54,670 nt of DNA, taken from positions 1 to 54,670 of the forward strand of contig JAFXLG010000012.1 in assembly GCA_017531305.1 (NCBI GenBank), given 5' to 3'. This DNA is from Alistipes sp. (GTDB taxonomy: Bacteria; Bacteroidota; Bacteroidia; Bacteroidales; Rikenellaceae). The notes under the pieces are model-generated. The model had not been told where the DNA came from, made no database searches, and saw only the letters and a list, made by a program, of their open reading frames with translations. Both the position numbers and the translations under genes were made by a program. Positions 17,033-25,474 of the stretch are shown here, one piece after another; the first letter of the stretch is position 1; each line of letters starts with the position of its first letter.

Positions 17033-19861
17033 ATGTTTGACAACTTTATGAATCGCCACATAGGTGTGGCAAATCAGGAGGATCTCAGCCAGATGCTCCA
17101 AGTTATAGGTGTGGAGTCTGTCGAGGAGCTTATCTCGCAGGTTATACCCGCTTCAATACGTCTGAAGAAGCCTATCGCCATAGGCAAAGGCATGAGCGAA
17201 TATGAGTTCTCATCGCACGTGGCATCGCTCGCCGCAAAGAACCAGCAACTGCGCTCGTTTATCGGCATGGGCTACTACCCTACGGCTGTTCCAGCGGTGG
17301 TGAGTCGCAATGTGTTTGAGAACCCTGCATGGTACACCTCATACACCCCTTATCAGGCGGAGATCTCTCAGGGACGTTTGGAGGCGTTGCTCAATTACCA
17401 GACCGCAATCCTCTCGCTCACAGGCATGCAGATTGCCAACTGTTCACTGCTGGACGAAGCTACAGCTGCTGCCGAGTCGATGTTGATGATGTATGCTTTG
17501 CGTTCACGCGAAGCCATCAAGCAGGGGCGCAACCAACTCTTCGTAGATAAGGATATATTCCCTCAGACACTCGATTTGCTGCTCACACGTTCAGAGCCTT
17601 TCGGCATCGAGCTTATCGTGGATGACTACGCCACATATAATTTCACAGACATGGAGTTCGGTGCTATCGTGCAGTACCCTTCTGCTTCGGGCGAGATTCG
17701 CGACTACAAGGCATTTGCCGAGGCGACACACGCAGCGGGCGCACTCCTGACTGCTCAGGCTGATATTCTTTCGTTGGCACTGCTTACACCTCCAGCCGAG
17801 TGGGGCGCAGATATCGCCGTAGGCTCTACTCAGCGTCTGGGTTGCCCTATGGGATTCGGAGGTCCATCGGCAGGCTATATGGCTTGCCGCGAGGCTTACA
17901 AGCGTAATATCCCTGGACGTATCATCGGCGTATCGGAAGATCGTCTGGGCAATAAGGCTTTGCGTATGTCGCTCCAGATGCGCGAGCAGCATATCAAGCG
18001 CGAGAAGGCTACTTCGAACATCTGTACCGCATCGGCTTTGATGGCTTCGATGGCGGGATTCTACTGTATATATAATGGACCTGAGGGTCTGAAGCGTGCC
18101 GCTATGACGGCTCATACTTCGGCTGTTTCTGTAGCGCAGGCTTTGGAGGCATTGGGCTATAACCTCTCTTCGAAGAGCATCTTCGACACATTGGAGGTAG
18201 AGGCTGAGGCTGCCGTAATTCAAGATATCGCTTTGGAGCGTGGCATCAACTTCTACTACCCTACCGAGGGCAAGGTACACCTCTCATTCGATGAGGTCAC
18301 AATGCCCGAAGAGTTGCAGAGCGTAGTGGAGATCTTTGCCGAGGCTAAGGGACGCAAGGCTAAGGCTGTGAAACTCTCTAATGAGCCATCAATCGCTCCT
18401 CAGATGCTTCGCCAAAGCCCAATTTTGGCAGAGCCAATATTCAATAAGTATCACTCTGAGAGTGACATGATGCGTTACATCAAGCGTCTGGAGCTTCGCG
18501 ATATCTCGCTTGCCAACTCGATGATTTCGCTCGGATCGTGTACCATGAAGCTCAACGCCGCAGCCATCATGCAGCCACTCTCACTCGCTGGCTTCCAGAA
18601 TATGCACCCATTTGCGCCAGAGGATCAAGCTGAGGGTTATCGCGAGCTTATCGCCGAACTGGAGAAGGATCTCTCTACAATCACAGGCTTCGCCGCTTGC
18701 TCTTTGCAGCCTAATTCGGGCGCGGCAGGCGAGTACACAGGCTTGATGGTTATCCGTGCATATCACCAGAGTCGCGGTCAGGGCTATCGTAACATTATCC
18801 TTATCCCTGCTTCGGCACACGGTACAAACCCTGCTTCGGCAGCTATGGCTGGTATGAAGATCGTAACGGTAGCATGCGACCAGAACGGTAACATTGACGT
18901 AGAGGATCTCAAGGCTAAGGCTGAGGAGTATAGCTCAGAGCTTTGCGGTTTGATGGTAACTTACCCATCGACACACGGTGTCTTCGAGAGCCGTATCCGC
19001 GAGATTGTCGATGCAGTACACGATGCGGGCGGTCAGGTATATATGGACGGTGCGAATATGAACGCACAGGTGGGCTTGACAAACCCTGGATATATCGGAG
19101 CCGATGTCTGCCACCTCAACCTCCACAAGACATTTGCCATGCCTCATGGCGGTGGTGGTCCTGGCGTAGGTCCTATCTGCGTGACTGAGCATCTCAAGCC
19201 ATTCCTGCCATCGCACCCAATCGTAGCCACAGGCGGCGAGGATGGTATTACAGCCGTTGCTTCGGCTCCTTGGGGCTCGGCAATGCTTCTGCCAATCACA
19301 TACGGCTACATCAAGCTCCTCGGCGAGGAGGGCTTGCGTCACGCAACCGAGATGGCGATCGTAAATGCCAACTATATGTCATCTGCTCTGAAGAACGAGT
19401 ATCGCACATACTATTCGGGCGAGACAGGCAGAGTAGGTCACGAGATGATTCTCGACTTGACAAACTTCAAGAAGGATTACGGCATCGACTGTGGCGATAT
19501 TGCTCACCGATTGATGGATTATGGCTTCCACGCCCCAACACTCTCGTTCCCTGTGCATGAGACTTTGATGGTCGAGCCAACAGAGTCGGAGCCTAAGGCT
19601 GAGATGGATCGCTTTATGGAGGCACTCGTTCAGATCAAGCGCGAGTGCGAGGCAGCAGCCGCTTCGGGCGAAAAGGATAATGTGGTGGCGAATGCTCCTC
19701 ACACAGCCGTAGAGCTTGCGGGCGAGTGGTCACACCCATACTCTCGCTCAGAGGCAGCCTTCCCATTGGAGTGGGTCAAGGAGTCGAAGTTCTTCCCTTA
19801 TGTTTCGAAAATCGACAACGGCTACGGCGATAGAAATTTGGTCTGCTGTAACGCTGACTAA
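17033..19861 (+). CDS. gcvP: Glycine dehydrogenase (decarboxylating), P-protein
   Basis: PLP enzyme of the glycine cleavage system that decarboxylates glycine and passes the aminomethyl group to H-protein. 942 aa, the single-chain form. The N-terminal half begins FMNRHIGVANQEDLSQMLQVIG, and the PLP lysine is K699 in NLHKTFAMPHGGGGPG. SLGSCTMKLNA and HGTNPASAAMAGMK are typical. gcvT and gcvH are not in the window, so the complex is encoded at scattered loci. Ends at a good terminator. Confidence 0.95.
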   Translation: MFDNFMNRHIGVANQEDLSQMLQVIGVESVEELISQVIPASIRLKKPIAIGKGMSEYEFSSHVASLAAKNQQLRSFIGMGYYPTAVPAVVSRNVFENPAWYTSYTPYQAEISQGRLEALLNYQTAILSLTGMQIANCSLLDEATAAAESMLMMYALRSREAIKQGRNQLFVDKDIFPQTLDLLLTRSEPFGIELIVDDYATYNFTDMEFGAIVQYPSASGEIRDYKAFAEATHAAGALLTAQADILSLALLTPPAEWGADIAVGSTQRLGCPMGFGGPSAGYMACREAYKRNIPGRIIGVSEDRLGNKALRMSLQMREQHIKREKATSNICTASALMASMAGFYCIYNGPEGLKRAAMTAHTSAVSVAQALEALGYNLSSKSIFDTLEVEAEAAVIQDIALERGINFYYPTEGKVHLSFDEVTMPEELQSVVEIFAEAKGRKAKAVKLSNEPSIAPQMLRQSPILAEPIFNKYHSESDMMRYIKRLELRDISLANSMISLGSCTMKLNAAAIMQPLSLAGFQNMHPFAPEDQAEGYRELIAELEKDLSTITGFAACSLQPNSGAAGEYTGLMVIRAYHQSRGQGYRNIILIPASAHGTNPASAAMAGMKIVTVACDQNGNIDVEDLKAKAEEYSSELCGLMVTYPSTHGVFESRIREIVDAVHDAGGQVYMDGANMNAQVGLTNPGYIGADVCHLNLHKTFAMPHGGGGPGVGPICVTEHLKPFLPSHPIVATGGEDGITAVASAPWGSAMLLPITYGYIKLLGEEGLRHATEMAIVNANYMSSALKNEYRTYYSGETGRVGHEMILDLTNFKKDYGIDCGDIAHRLMDYGFHAPTLSFPVHETLMVEPTESEPKAEMDRFMEALVQIKRECEAAAASGEKDNVVANAPHTAVELAGEWSHPYSRSEAAFPLEWVKESKFFPYVSKIDNGYGDRNLVCCNAD

Positions 19862-19881
19862 TATCAAGGTAGAACAATAAA

Positions 19882-19913
19882 CAAACCGCATTCCCTTTTT
19901 GGAATGCGGTTTG
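19882..19913 (+). terminator. Terminator of gcvP
   Basis: A perfect 13-bp stem CAAACCGCATTCC / GGAATGCGGTTTG with a 6-nt loop, then TTTTG. Also usable for the convergent lipoprotein gene. Confidence 0.8.
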
Positions 19914-19924
19914 TTTTGTATAAA

Positions 19925-20320
19925 TTATTTCACACGTTTATAGTACGAAGTCTTTTCTTCATTACTTATAATCAGCTCCTTACTATTTATCGACTCCAAC
20001 CAATAAGCTTCATAACTATCAACATTCTCCCCCATAACTAAACGAAGTTGCTTATCAGTTACTACCCAATAAAATGGAGCTACTTCAATATGCGACTTAT
20101 AATAATTATTGAATTGACCTGACCCATCATCATAAAACTCCACTTCATGCAACTCGTCAATATCCTTTTCGGCATAATACCATCTGTCTTCTTGCGGAAA
20201 ATATATTTTACAAAGTTCCCACAAACCAACAAACTCATTAGTTGTAATTGCATCATCCTTTTTACATGATGTAAACACCAGTGGCAAGACCAACGCCACG
20301 ATAAAAAATAGTTTTTTCAT
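19925..20320 (-). CDS. Small lipoprotein, lipocalin-like
   Basis: 131 aa. A clear lipoprotein signal (LVFTSC19, then KKDD) indicates envelope anchoring. The mature part (FVGLWELCKIYFPQEDRW, VEFYDDGSGQFNN, PFYWVVTDKQLRLVM, YWLESINSKELIISNEEKTSYYKRVK) has the alternating-strand pattern of the Bacteroidota lipocalin-like families, in which a GLWE-type opening, a DGSG turn and an xYxKR ending are common. No ligand can be inferred. More AT-rich than its neighbours. Convergent with gcvP. Confidence 0.7.
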   Translation of the reverse strand: MKKLFFIVALVLPLVFTSCKKDDAITTNEFVGLWELCKIYFPQEDRWYYAEKDIDELHEVEFYDDGSGQFNNYYKSHIEVAPFYWVVTDKQLRLVMGENVDSYEAYWLESINSKELIISNEEKTSYYKRVK

Positions 20321-20444
20321 TTTAAGATAATTGTTAATAGTTAAACTTTCTGTAAAAATCCAACGAGGAGCAATGTAAATTTAAAATAAATCCTCTCATA
20401 ATAAATCAGAATTGGTTCATCCTAACCCCAACAGATGAATTACA

Positions 20445-20694
20445 AAAAATAAGAAAGTGTGGAGTCGATTAGTTTATCTGACTCGAGGTTCTGGAATACC
20501 TTTGCAACAAATAAACAATACCCCACACCCGTATTGGGCATGGAGCAAGAGTGCTGCCATAGACGTACCAATACAAGGTGACGAGTGTGTTGCTTACCCT
20601 TGTTGCAATGAAATTTTCCAGATTTCGAGTCAAGGAAAAAAGCTAATACACTTTCACTAAATATGTAAAATATGTTGCTATCAAAAAAACGATA
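20445..20694 (-). ncRNA. Long-range paired structured RNA, 6S-like architecture
   Basis: Four nested helices pair the two halves: 20453-20460 with 20648-20655 (8 bp), 20480-20486 with 20625-20631 (7 bp), 20490-20496 with 20616-20622 (7 bp) and 20502-20510 with 20600-20608 (9 bp). An apical hairpin pairs 20531-20537 with 20568-20574 (7 bp) around a smaller stem-loop. Thirty-one long-range pairs cannot be chance. The minus strand is preferred because a good promoter (TTTG, 19 nt, TATCTTTG) precedes it, and the closing helix is followed by TTATTTTTTG, like a terminator. A closing stem, large internal loop and long arm recall 6S RNA or the Bacteroidales-1 motif. Identity is not proven. The 5' hairpin at 20671-20690 may be part of the transcript. 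Confidence 0.65.
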
Positions 20695-20700
20695 GCATAA

Positions 20701-20731
20701 CAAAGATAGAGAAAACTTGTTGAAAAACAAA
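20701..20731 (-). promoter_or_regulatory. Promoter of the structured RNA
   Basis: On the minus strand TTTG (20731-20728), a 19-nt spacer, then TATCTTTG (20708-20701), an exact match to the Bacteroidota consensus. Predicted start near 20694. Confidence 0.65.
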
Positions 20732-20746
20732 AAAATCACATCGAAA

Positions 20747-20778
20747 TTTGGCTCTTAGTTTGGAAGTATGTACCTTTG
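20747..20778 (+). promoter_or_regulatory. Promoter of the SlyD-like gene
   Basis: TTTG at 20747-20750, a 20-nt spacer and TACCTTTG at 20771-20778, close to the ideal Bacteroidota promoter. Start expected near 20785, giving a 38-nt leader to the ATG at 20823. Confidence 0.75.
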
Positions 20779-20822
20779 TGTGTTTTAAACAAGGAAATGA
20801 ACAATAATTAAAAGCCGAAAAT

Positions 20823-21401
20823 ATGAAAGTAGAAAATAGCAAGATGGTGTCAGTACACTATACACTGACAGTCGATGGACAGATAGCAGACAAGTCTGCT
20901 GAGGGCAAGCCATTGCAGTTTATCTGTGGTGCAGGTATGCTTTTGCCTAAGTTCGAGGGTGCAATTTTGGGCAAGGAGCCAGGCGATAAGGTGTCGTTCA
21001 CATTGGAGCCAAAGGATGGCTACGGCGAGTTCAACCCAAATGATGTTATAGAGTTATCAAAGACTATCTTTATGATTGACGGTAAGCTTGCCGAGGATAT
21101 TCTTTTCGTAGGCAACACTATCCCTATGATGAAGGGAAATCAACCTACTTACGGCGTAGTGAAGGCTGTTGGCGAGGAGACTGTAACTATGGACTTCAAC
21201 CCACCTATGGCTGGCAAGACTTTAAACTTCGATGTAGAGGTTGTCGATGTACGCGACATGACTGCCGATGAGATCAAGGCTATGCAGCAGTGTGGCGGAT
21301 GCCACGGTGGCTGCGAGGGCGGATGCCACGGTGGCTGCGAGGGCGGCTGCGAAGGTGGCTGCGAGGGTGGCTGCGAAGGCGGTTGTGAGGGTTGCAACTA
21401 A
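20823..21401 (+). CDS. SlyD-type FKBP peptidyl-prolyl isomerase with Cys-rich tail
   Basis: Two-domain FKBP of the SlyD/FkpA-like type: the FKBP part (VSVHYTLTVDGQIADKSAEGKPLQFICGAGMLLPKFEGAILGKEPGD) is interrupted by the insert-in-flap chaperone domain and closes with NFDVEVVDVRDMT. It catalyses prolyl isomerisation and acts as a cytoplasmic chaperone; there is no signal peptide. The last ~37 residues are a four-residue repeat (CEGG/CHGG) with 10 cysteines and two histidines, encoded by 12-bp DNA repeats. E. coli SlyD has a His/Cys-rich Ni-binding tail, so I infer metal binding here, but with thiols dominating. 192 aa, own promoter and terminator. Confidence 0.88.
   Translation: MKVENSKMVSVHYTLTVDGQIADKSAEGKPLQFICGAGMLLPKFEGAILGKEPGDKVSFTLEPKDGYGEFNPNDVIELSKTIFMIDGKLAEDILFVGNTIPMMKGNQPTYGVVKAVGEETVTMDFNPPMAGKTLNFDVEVVDVRDMTADEIKAMQQCGGCHGGCEGGCHGGCEGGCEGGCEGGCEGGCEGCN
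21296..21396 (+). repeat. 12-bp tandem coding repeats (Cys-Gly tail)
   Basis: Roughly eight imperfect 12-bp units of the type GGCTGCGAGGGC / GGATGCCACGGT encode the C-x3-C tail of the SlyD-like protein. Units differ mostly at silent third positions and at the His/Glu position. Copy number is likely to vary between strains by slippage. Confidence 0.8.
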
Positions 21402-21419
21402 TTGGCACACAAATAATGC

Positions 21420-21467
21420 AGAATAAGAGGTTGTCCAACAAGTTTTTTTGAAGGGCAACCTTATTCT
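21420..21467 (+). terminator. Terminator of the SlyD-like gene
   Basis: Arms GAATAAG-A-GGTTGTCC and GGGCAACC-TTATTC pair with a 2-nt bulge and a 16-nt loop, followed by TTTA. Reasonable but with a weak U-tract, so partial read-through into the downstream kinase gene is possible. Confidence 0.55.
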
Positions 21468-21504
21468 TTAAAGTTGTATAGCAAGAGGATTTCTGATTTA
21501 TAGA

Positions 21505-22641
21505 TTGCAAGTGATACTTATCTCCCATATCGTTGACTCATTGGCAAGTCCATTCACCCTTTGGCGCACGCTCAAGGGTGTGGAGGTCGTATGCCACCAT
21601 GGACGACCCATATATTCGGCAGGCAATGCCTCGGTGGTCTTTCAGGTGTGGCACGAGGGTAGAAAAAAGACGTTGAAGTGTTACATCCGCACATCCAAGA
21701 ATCTGCCACACATCTACAAATCGGATTTCTACGCCAAGGAGCTTTGCGTATTCGACATCTCGGGCAGACGTCAATGGGTGGATTGCCTGCTTACACCCTA
21801 CACGGAAGGCATAACACTCGATGAGGCAATCTGCAATGCAGAGACCAAAGAGGAGTTTACGCTACTCGCCCACGAATTTGACCGCATGGCTCGGTGGCTT
21901 TTGGAAAAGCCTTTTGCGCATGGAGACCTAAAGCCCGAAAACATCATTGTCACAAACGAGGGCAAGATGCGAGCCATAGATTGGGATGCTGCCTTCCTAC
22001 CTGAGCTAAGACAAAATTCCGCCACAGAGTGCGGCACAGCAGCTTATCAACATCCGTAGCGCGACAAAGAGATGTACGATGAGCATATCGATGACTACTC
22101 GATAGCGATGATCTCCACCATGTTGCACACTTATGCTCTGCGACCCGAATTGAGCCTTCACTTCAAATCGCATCACGAGCCTGAGTTTCTGCCTAAAGCC
22201 TTCATCAGCGGGGCTGAGGGCTATGAGATGATTCTGGATGAATTTTCGCGCCGAGGCATGGCTCGAGAGTATAACGTAGCCAAGATGCTCCGCAGTCAAC
22301 ATCCTCAACTCTTTGATCTAAAGCGTGTGATGAGCATAAAATGCATCGTGGGCGAAGATCTGCGCGCCTCATTGGATGAGGAGCGTGGCATGTGGGGATA
22401 CCGCAATGAGCAAGGTTGGGTGGTGGCTCCACTTTATGACATGGGATTTGACGCGATAGATGGTGTGGCACTTGTACGGCTGGGCGAATATCAGCACTTC
22501 ATCACCATGCAAGGACAAAGCCTAAGAAGATTTCCTGCCCAGCTAAAGATCAAGCCCCTAAGAGAGCGCAAGGCTCTTATCCACACCGCAGAAGGAAAGG
22601 AGGAGATTATCACACTTGGGGAGTTGGTAAAATATGAATAA
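21505..22641 (+). pseudogene. Ser/Thr protein-kinase-fold protein, interrupted by in-frame TAG
   Basis: One reading frame, 378 codons, with TAG at 22057-22059. Before it: a glycine-loop-like YSAGNASVVFQV, K58 (TLKCY), the catalytic loop HGDLKPEN (139-146, D141 intact), a DFG equivalent D159-W-D, and the P+1 loop GTAAYQHP immediately before the stop. After it, in the same frame and without other damage: RDKEMYDEHIDDYSIAMI (kinase C-lobe) and a WG-like repeat (GMWGYRNEQGWVVAPLYD). No ATG precedes the domain; only TTG at 21505 or GTG at 21511 is available. Either a recent nonsense mutation or read-through. First gene of a trio with the vWA and pseudokinase genes. Base use is like the neighbours. 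Confidence 0.75.
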
Positions 22642-22699
22642 TTCTCTATCTTTGCCTAAAGTTAAGAATTAGAAGCCACTATACCCATTTAGCCAAAAG

Positions 22700-23554
22700 A
22701 TGTATTCGCAAGAGATCACACGCCGTCATCGTACCGCAATAGTCATTGCACTCGATCAATCCACATCGATGCAGGAGGAGTTGCGCTTTGGTCGTCTGAG
22801 GATGAGCAAAGCCGAAGCTGTGGCATATACGGCAAATATCTTGATTACGGAACTCATCGACCGTTCTCGCCGCAAGGATGGCGTACGCGACTACTATGAC
22901 GTGGCGGTAGTGGGCTACTCGAACGATGAGGTTCGGAATCTGCTTTCGGATGGGGGTTTTGTCTCAATAAAAAGGCTTGCAGAGCGTATGCCCGAGGTTG
23001 TAACACTTTCGTTTGAGGAGGTGATGCCCGACAAGAGTACGGCTCTTGTCAAGCACAACATACATCCTTGGATCGAGCCACTTGCCGAGGGAAACACCCC
23101 ACTATATGAGGCTTTGTTACGTATCAGAGAGATGGTAGAGGAGTGGTGTGAGCAGGAGCAGAACAGAGAGAGTTTTCCGCCCATTGTATTCAACATCACC
23201 GATGGTGAGGCTTCGGATTGTGACGACAACGAGCTTCGCTACGCAGCCGACATGTTGCGCCGTACGGGAACAGATGATGGAGATACGCTATTGATAAACA
23301 TACATCTTTCGACCGATATTTCGCAACCCTCGATGATATTTCCGATGGCGGAGGAGCTTTTATCGGCAAACCGCTACGCACGTCTGTTGGCAGAGTGTTC
23401 GAGTATAATGCCTGAGAGTTTTAATTCGGAGATCTCGGCTTTGAAGAGTATGGCGGCTACGCCACCCTACTACGCTATGGGTTACAACTCTTTGCTCGTT
23501 GAGCTTCTCTCGATTATCAATATAGGATCACGCAGTATAACCAACATGGAGTAA
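22700..23554 (+). CDS. vWA-domain protein with complete MIDAS
   Basis: 284 aa, cytoplasmic, a single von Willebrand factor A domain. The metal-ion-dependent adhesion site is complete: D19-Q-S21-T-S23 (IALDQSTSMQ), T133 (EGNTPLYEAL) and D168 (NITDGEASD). It therefore probably binds a divalent metal and a protein partner. It resembles TerY-type vWA proteins that travel with protein kinases. It starts 58 nt after the kinase frame and its stop overlaps the next start by 1 nt (TAATG), so it is translationally coupled to the pseudokinase gene. Confidence 0.85.
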   Translation: MYSQEITRRHRTAIVIALDQSTSMQEELRFGRLRMSKAEAVAYTANILITELIDRSRRKDGVRDYYDVAVVGYSNDEVRNLLSDGGFVSIKRLAERMPEVVTLSFEEVMPDKSTALVKHNIHPWIEPLAEGNTPLYEALLRIREMVEEWCEQEQNRESFPPIVFNITDGEASDCDDNELRYAADMLRRTGTDDGDTLLINIHLSTDISQPSMIFPMAEELLSANRYARLLAECSSIMPESFNSEISALKSMAATPPYYAMGYNSLLVELLSIINIGSRSITNME

Positions 23555-24525
23555 TGGCTACGACAATTTCATCACTACGCAGAGCCCTGAATGAGCCACA
23601 AAGCCATTTCTCTATGCTCTCATCGATTCAAAAAGTCGAAGGAAACATCATACGTTCCACCCACTTTGCTGAAGTCCAGATCGAGTGGCAAAATGAGGCG
23701 TGGCTTTTGCTTATGCCCCTTACGCCATGCGCCATGCGCCGCATAGAGCGTCTGGAGCCTAAAAAACGGCACCTATCTTCGGACATAATGCCCGAGATCC
23801 GCATCCTAAAGAATGAGATGCTTTATGAGTGTTGTGCCGAGCAATTCAGATGTGACATCGTTTTGGAGAAGCTACCCGAAGCACTTGCCCTAAAGGACGC
23901 TATTGCTTCGCTCTCAAGTCATGCGGAAGCTGAAAAACTGATTGCGGCATTAGAGCATTTGGAGCAAGAGTTGAGCCGACTTGGCATTTCGCACAATAAT
24001 CTGCGCGAGGAAAATTTACTCATAGATTCAGACGATAAACTCTACCCCATACGTTGGTATTATGCCACCGCCAATCGTCACTGCGATGATGACAACATCG
24101 GACAACTAAAGGATAAGATCCGCGAGCAGGCACAAAATATGGAGTTTCACGAGAGCTACGCCTCATACTCCACTCCTGAGCCTGAAAAGGCGGAGTATAA
24201 GGATATACGTTTCCTGCATGAAGGATTGATTGCCTTCGAGACGGAGTGCGGTTGGGGATATATGGATGCCCAGCGAAGGATTATCATCGAGCCGCACTAT
24301 TTATGGGTTAACGACTTCAAGGAGGGACGCGCCGAGGTCGAGACCGAGCAAGGCATGGGACTCATTGACAGGCAAGGGCAGACGATAATACCTGCTATTT
24401 ACCAGATAGTGGATTACAACCCTGTGAGTGGAAATTCCGAAGTACGCCATGATGAGAAGTGGGCATTGTTTGATTATCAGGGCAAGCAACTCACCCCATG
24501 GGGAGAATATGAAATTGAGTTATAA
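23554..24525 (+). CDS. Pseudokinase with WG repeats
   Basis: 323 aa. The middle part aligns with the first gene of the trio: HNNLREENLLIDSDDKLYPIRWYYAT here against HGDLKPENIIV...AIDWDAAF there. The catalytic Asp is N149 and the DFG Asp is R167, so I infer a kinase fold without activity. The C-terminal ~110 residues contain two to three WG-type repeats (GWGYMDAQRRIIIEPHY, GMGLIDRQGQTIIPAIY, KWALFDYQGKQL). There is no signal peptide or membrane segment. Overlaps the vWA gene by 1 nt and is followed 21 nt later by trxB. Likely an adaptor or regulator in the trio. Confidence 0.7.
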   Translation: MATTISSLRRALNEPQSHFSMLSSIQKVEGNIIRSTHFAEVQIEWQNEAWLLLMPLTPCAMRRIERLEPKKRHLSSDIMPEIRILKNEMLYECCAEQFRCDIVLEKLPEALALKDAIASLSSHAEAEKLIAALEHLEQELSRLGISHNNLREENLLIDSDDKLYPIRWYYATANRHCDDDNIGQLKDKIREQAQNMEFHESYASYSTPEPEKAEYKDIRFLHEGLIAFETECGWGYMDAQRRIIIEPHYLWVNDFKEGRAEVETEQGMGLIDRQGQTIIPAIYQIVDYNPVSGNSEVRHDEKWALFDYQGKQLTPWGEYEIEL

Positions 24526-24546
24526 ACGATTAAAACTAAATAGATT

Positions 24547-25470
24547 ATGGAAAGAACAAAATGCCTTATTATAGGTAGTGGTCCTGCAGGATTCACAGCA
24601 GCTATCTATGCTTCACGCGCCAACCTCGCTCCTATCCTTTATGAGGGTATCGAACCCGGAGGTCAGCTTACTACAACAACCGAGATAGAGAACTTCCCTG
24701 GTTATCCTGAGGGTATTACAGGTACTGCCATGATGGCTGATCTGAAGAAGCAGGCTCAGCGTTTCGGCGCAGATGTACGTTTCGGTATCGTCACTGCCAT
24801 CGACTTCGATGTACGTCCTTTCGTGGTGACAATTGATGGCGAGAAGCAGATCGAGGCAGACTCTTTGATCGTTGCCACAGGTGCTTCGGCAAAGTATTTG
24901 GGTTTGGAGTCTGAGGCTAAGTTCAGAGGCATGGGCGTGAGTGCCTGCGCAACATGTGACGGATTCTTCTATCGCAAGCAAGATGTGGCAGTGGTAGGTG
25001 GTGGCGACACCGCTTGCGAGGAGGCTACCTATCTGGCATCTATCTGCCGTCAGGTATATCTTATCGTGCGTAAGCCATTCCTGCGCGCATCGAAGGCTAT
25101 GCAGGAGAGAGTATTCAACACACCAAACATCAAGGTGATGTTCGAGTACAATACAGTCGAGGTTTTGGGTGATGAGGACGGCGTTACGGGAGCACGTCTG
25201 CGCCACACATCGGGTGAGGAGACTACAATCGACATCATGGGATTCTTCCTCGCTATCGGTCACCATCCTAACACCGAACTCTTCAAGGGTAAATTGGAGC
25301 TCGATGAGGAGGGTTACATCAAGACCATCCCAGGCACATCGAAGACCAACATCGAGGGAGTCTTTGCTGCGGGCGATGTGAAAGATCCTCACTACCGTCA
25401 GGCAATCACAGCAGCTGGTTCGGGATGTATAGCAGCTCTGGATTGCGAGCGTTACCTTTTGAGCAAATAA
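24547..25470 (+). CDS. trxB: Thioredoxin reductase
   Basis: FAD/NADPH enzyme that reduces thioredoxin. 307 aa, standard low-molecular-weight form. FAD motif CLIIGSGPAGFTAAIYASRA, redox pair C134-A-T-C137 in CATCDGFF, NADPH motif VVGGGDTACEEA, and C-terminal GVFAAGDVKDPHYRQAITAAGSGCIAALD. Sits 21 nt after the pseudokinase gene and 4 nt before rnz, so it may be co-transcribed with both. Confidence 0.96.
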   Translation: MERTKCLIIGSGPAGFTAAIYASRANLAPILYEGIEPGGQLTTTTEIENFPGYPEGITGTAMMADLKKQAQRFGADVRFGIVTAIDFDVRPFVVTIDGEKQIEADSLIVATGASAKYLGLESEAKFRGMGVSACATCDGFFYRKQDVAVVGGGDTACEEATYLASICRQVYLIVRKPFLRASKAMQERVFNTPNIKVMFEYNTVEVLGDEDGVTGARLRHTSGEETTIDIMGFFLAIGHHPNTELFKGKLELDEEGYIKTIPGTSKTNIEGVFAAGDVKDPHYRQAITAAGSGCIAALDCERYLLSK

Positions 25471-25474
25471 TCCG

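Larger units (their letters stand above)
20321..20822. other. Intergenic region with structured RNA and slyD-like promoter
   Basis: About 500 bp without a credible protein gene. Two small open frames on opposite strands (20457-20660 and 20440-20739) are explained by the RNA described below. The region contains the structured RNA (about 20440-20694, minus), its promoter (20701-20731, minus) and the promoter of the FKBP gene (20747-20778, plus). Confidence 0.6.

Noticed and set aside
20440-20739. Small open frames on both strands between the lipoprotein and the FKBP gene
   Set aside because: The sequence is explained by nested complementary helices of an RNA; neither translation looks like a protein.
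21296-21396. Tandem 12-bp repeats considered as a CRISPR-like or VNTR non-coding array
   Set aside because: They are in frame within the FKBP gene and encode the regular C-x3-C tail; there are no unique spacers.
22057-22059. TAG read as glutamine through phage-type code reassignment
   Set aside because: The gene is chromosomal among core genes that use TAG as a normal stop (for example rplS and the two tiny membrane genes end in TAG or TAA), so a global recoding is not supported.
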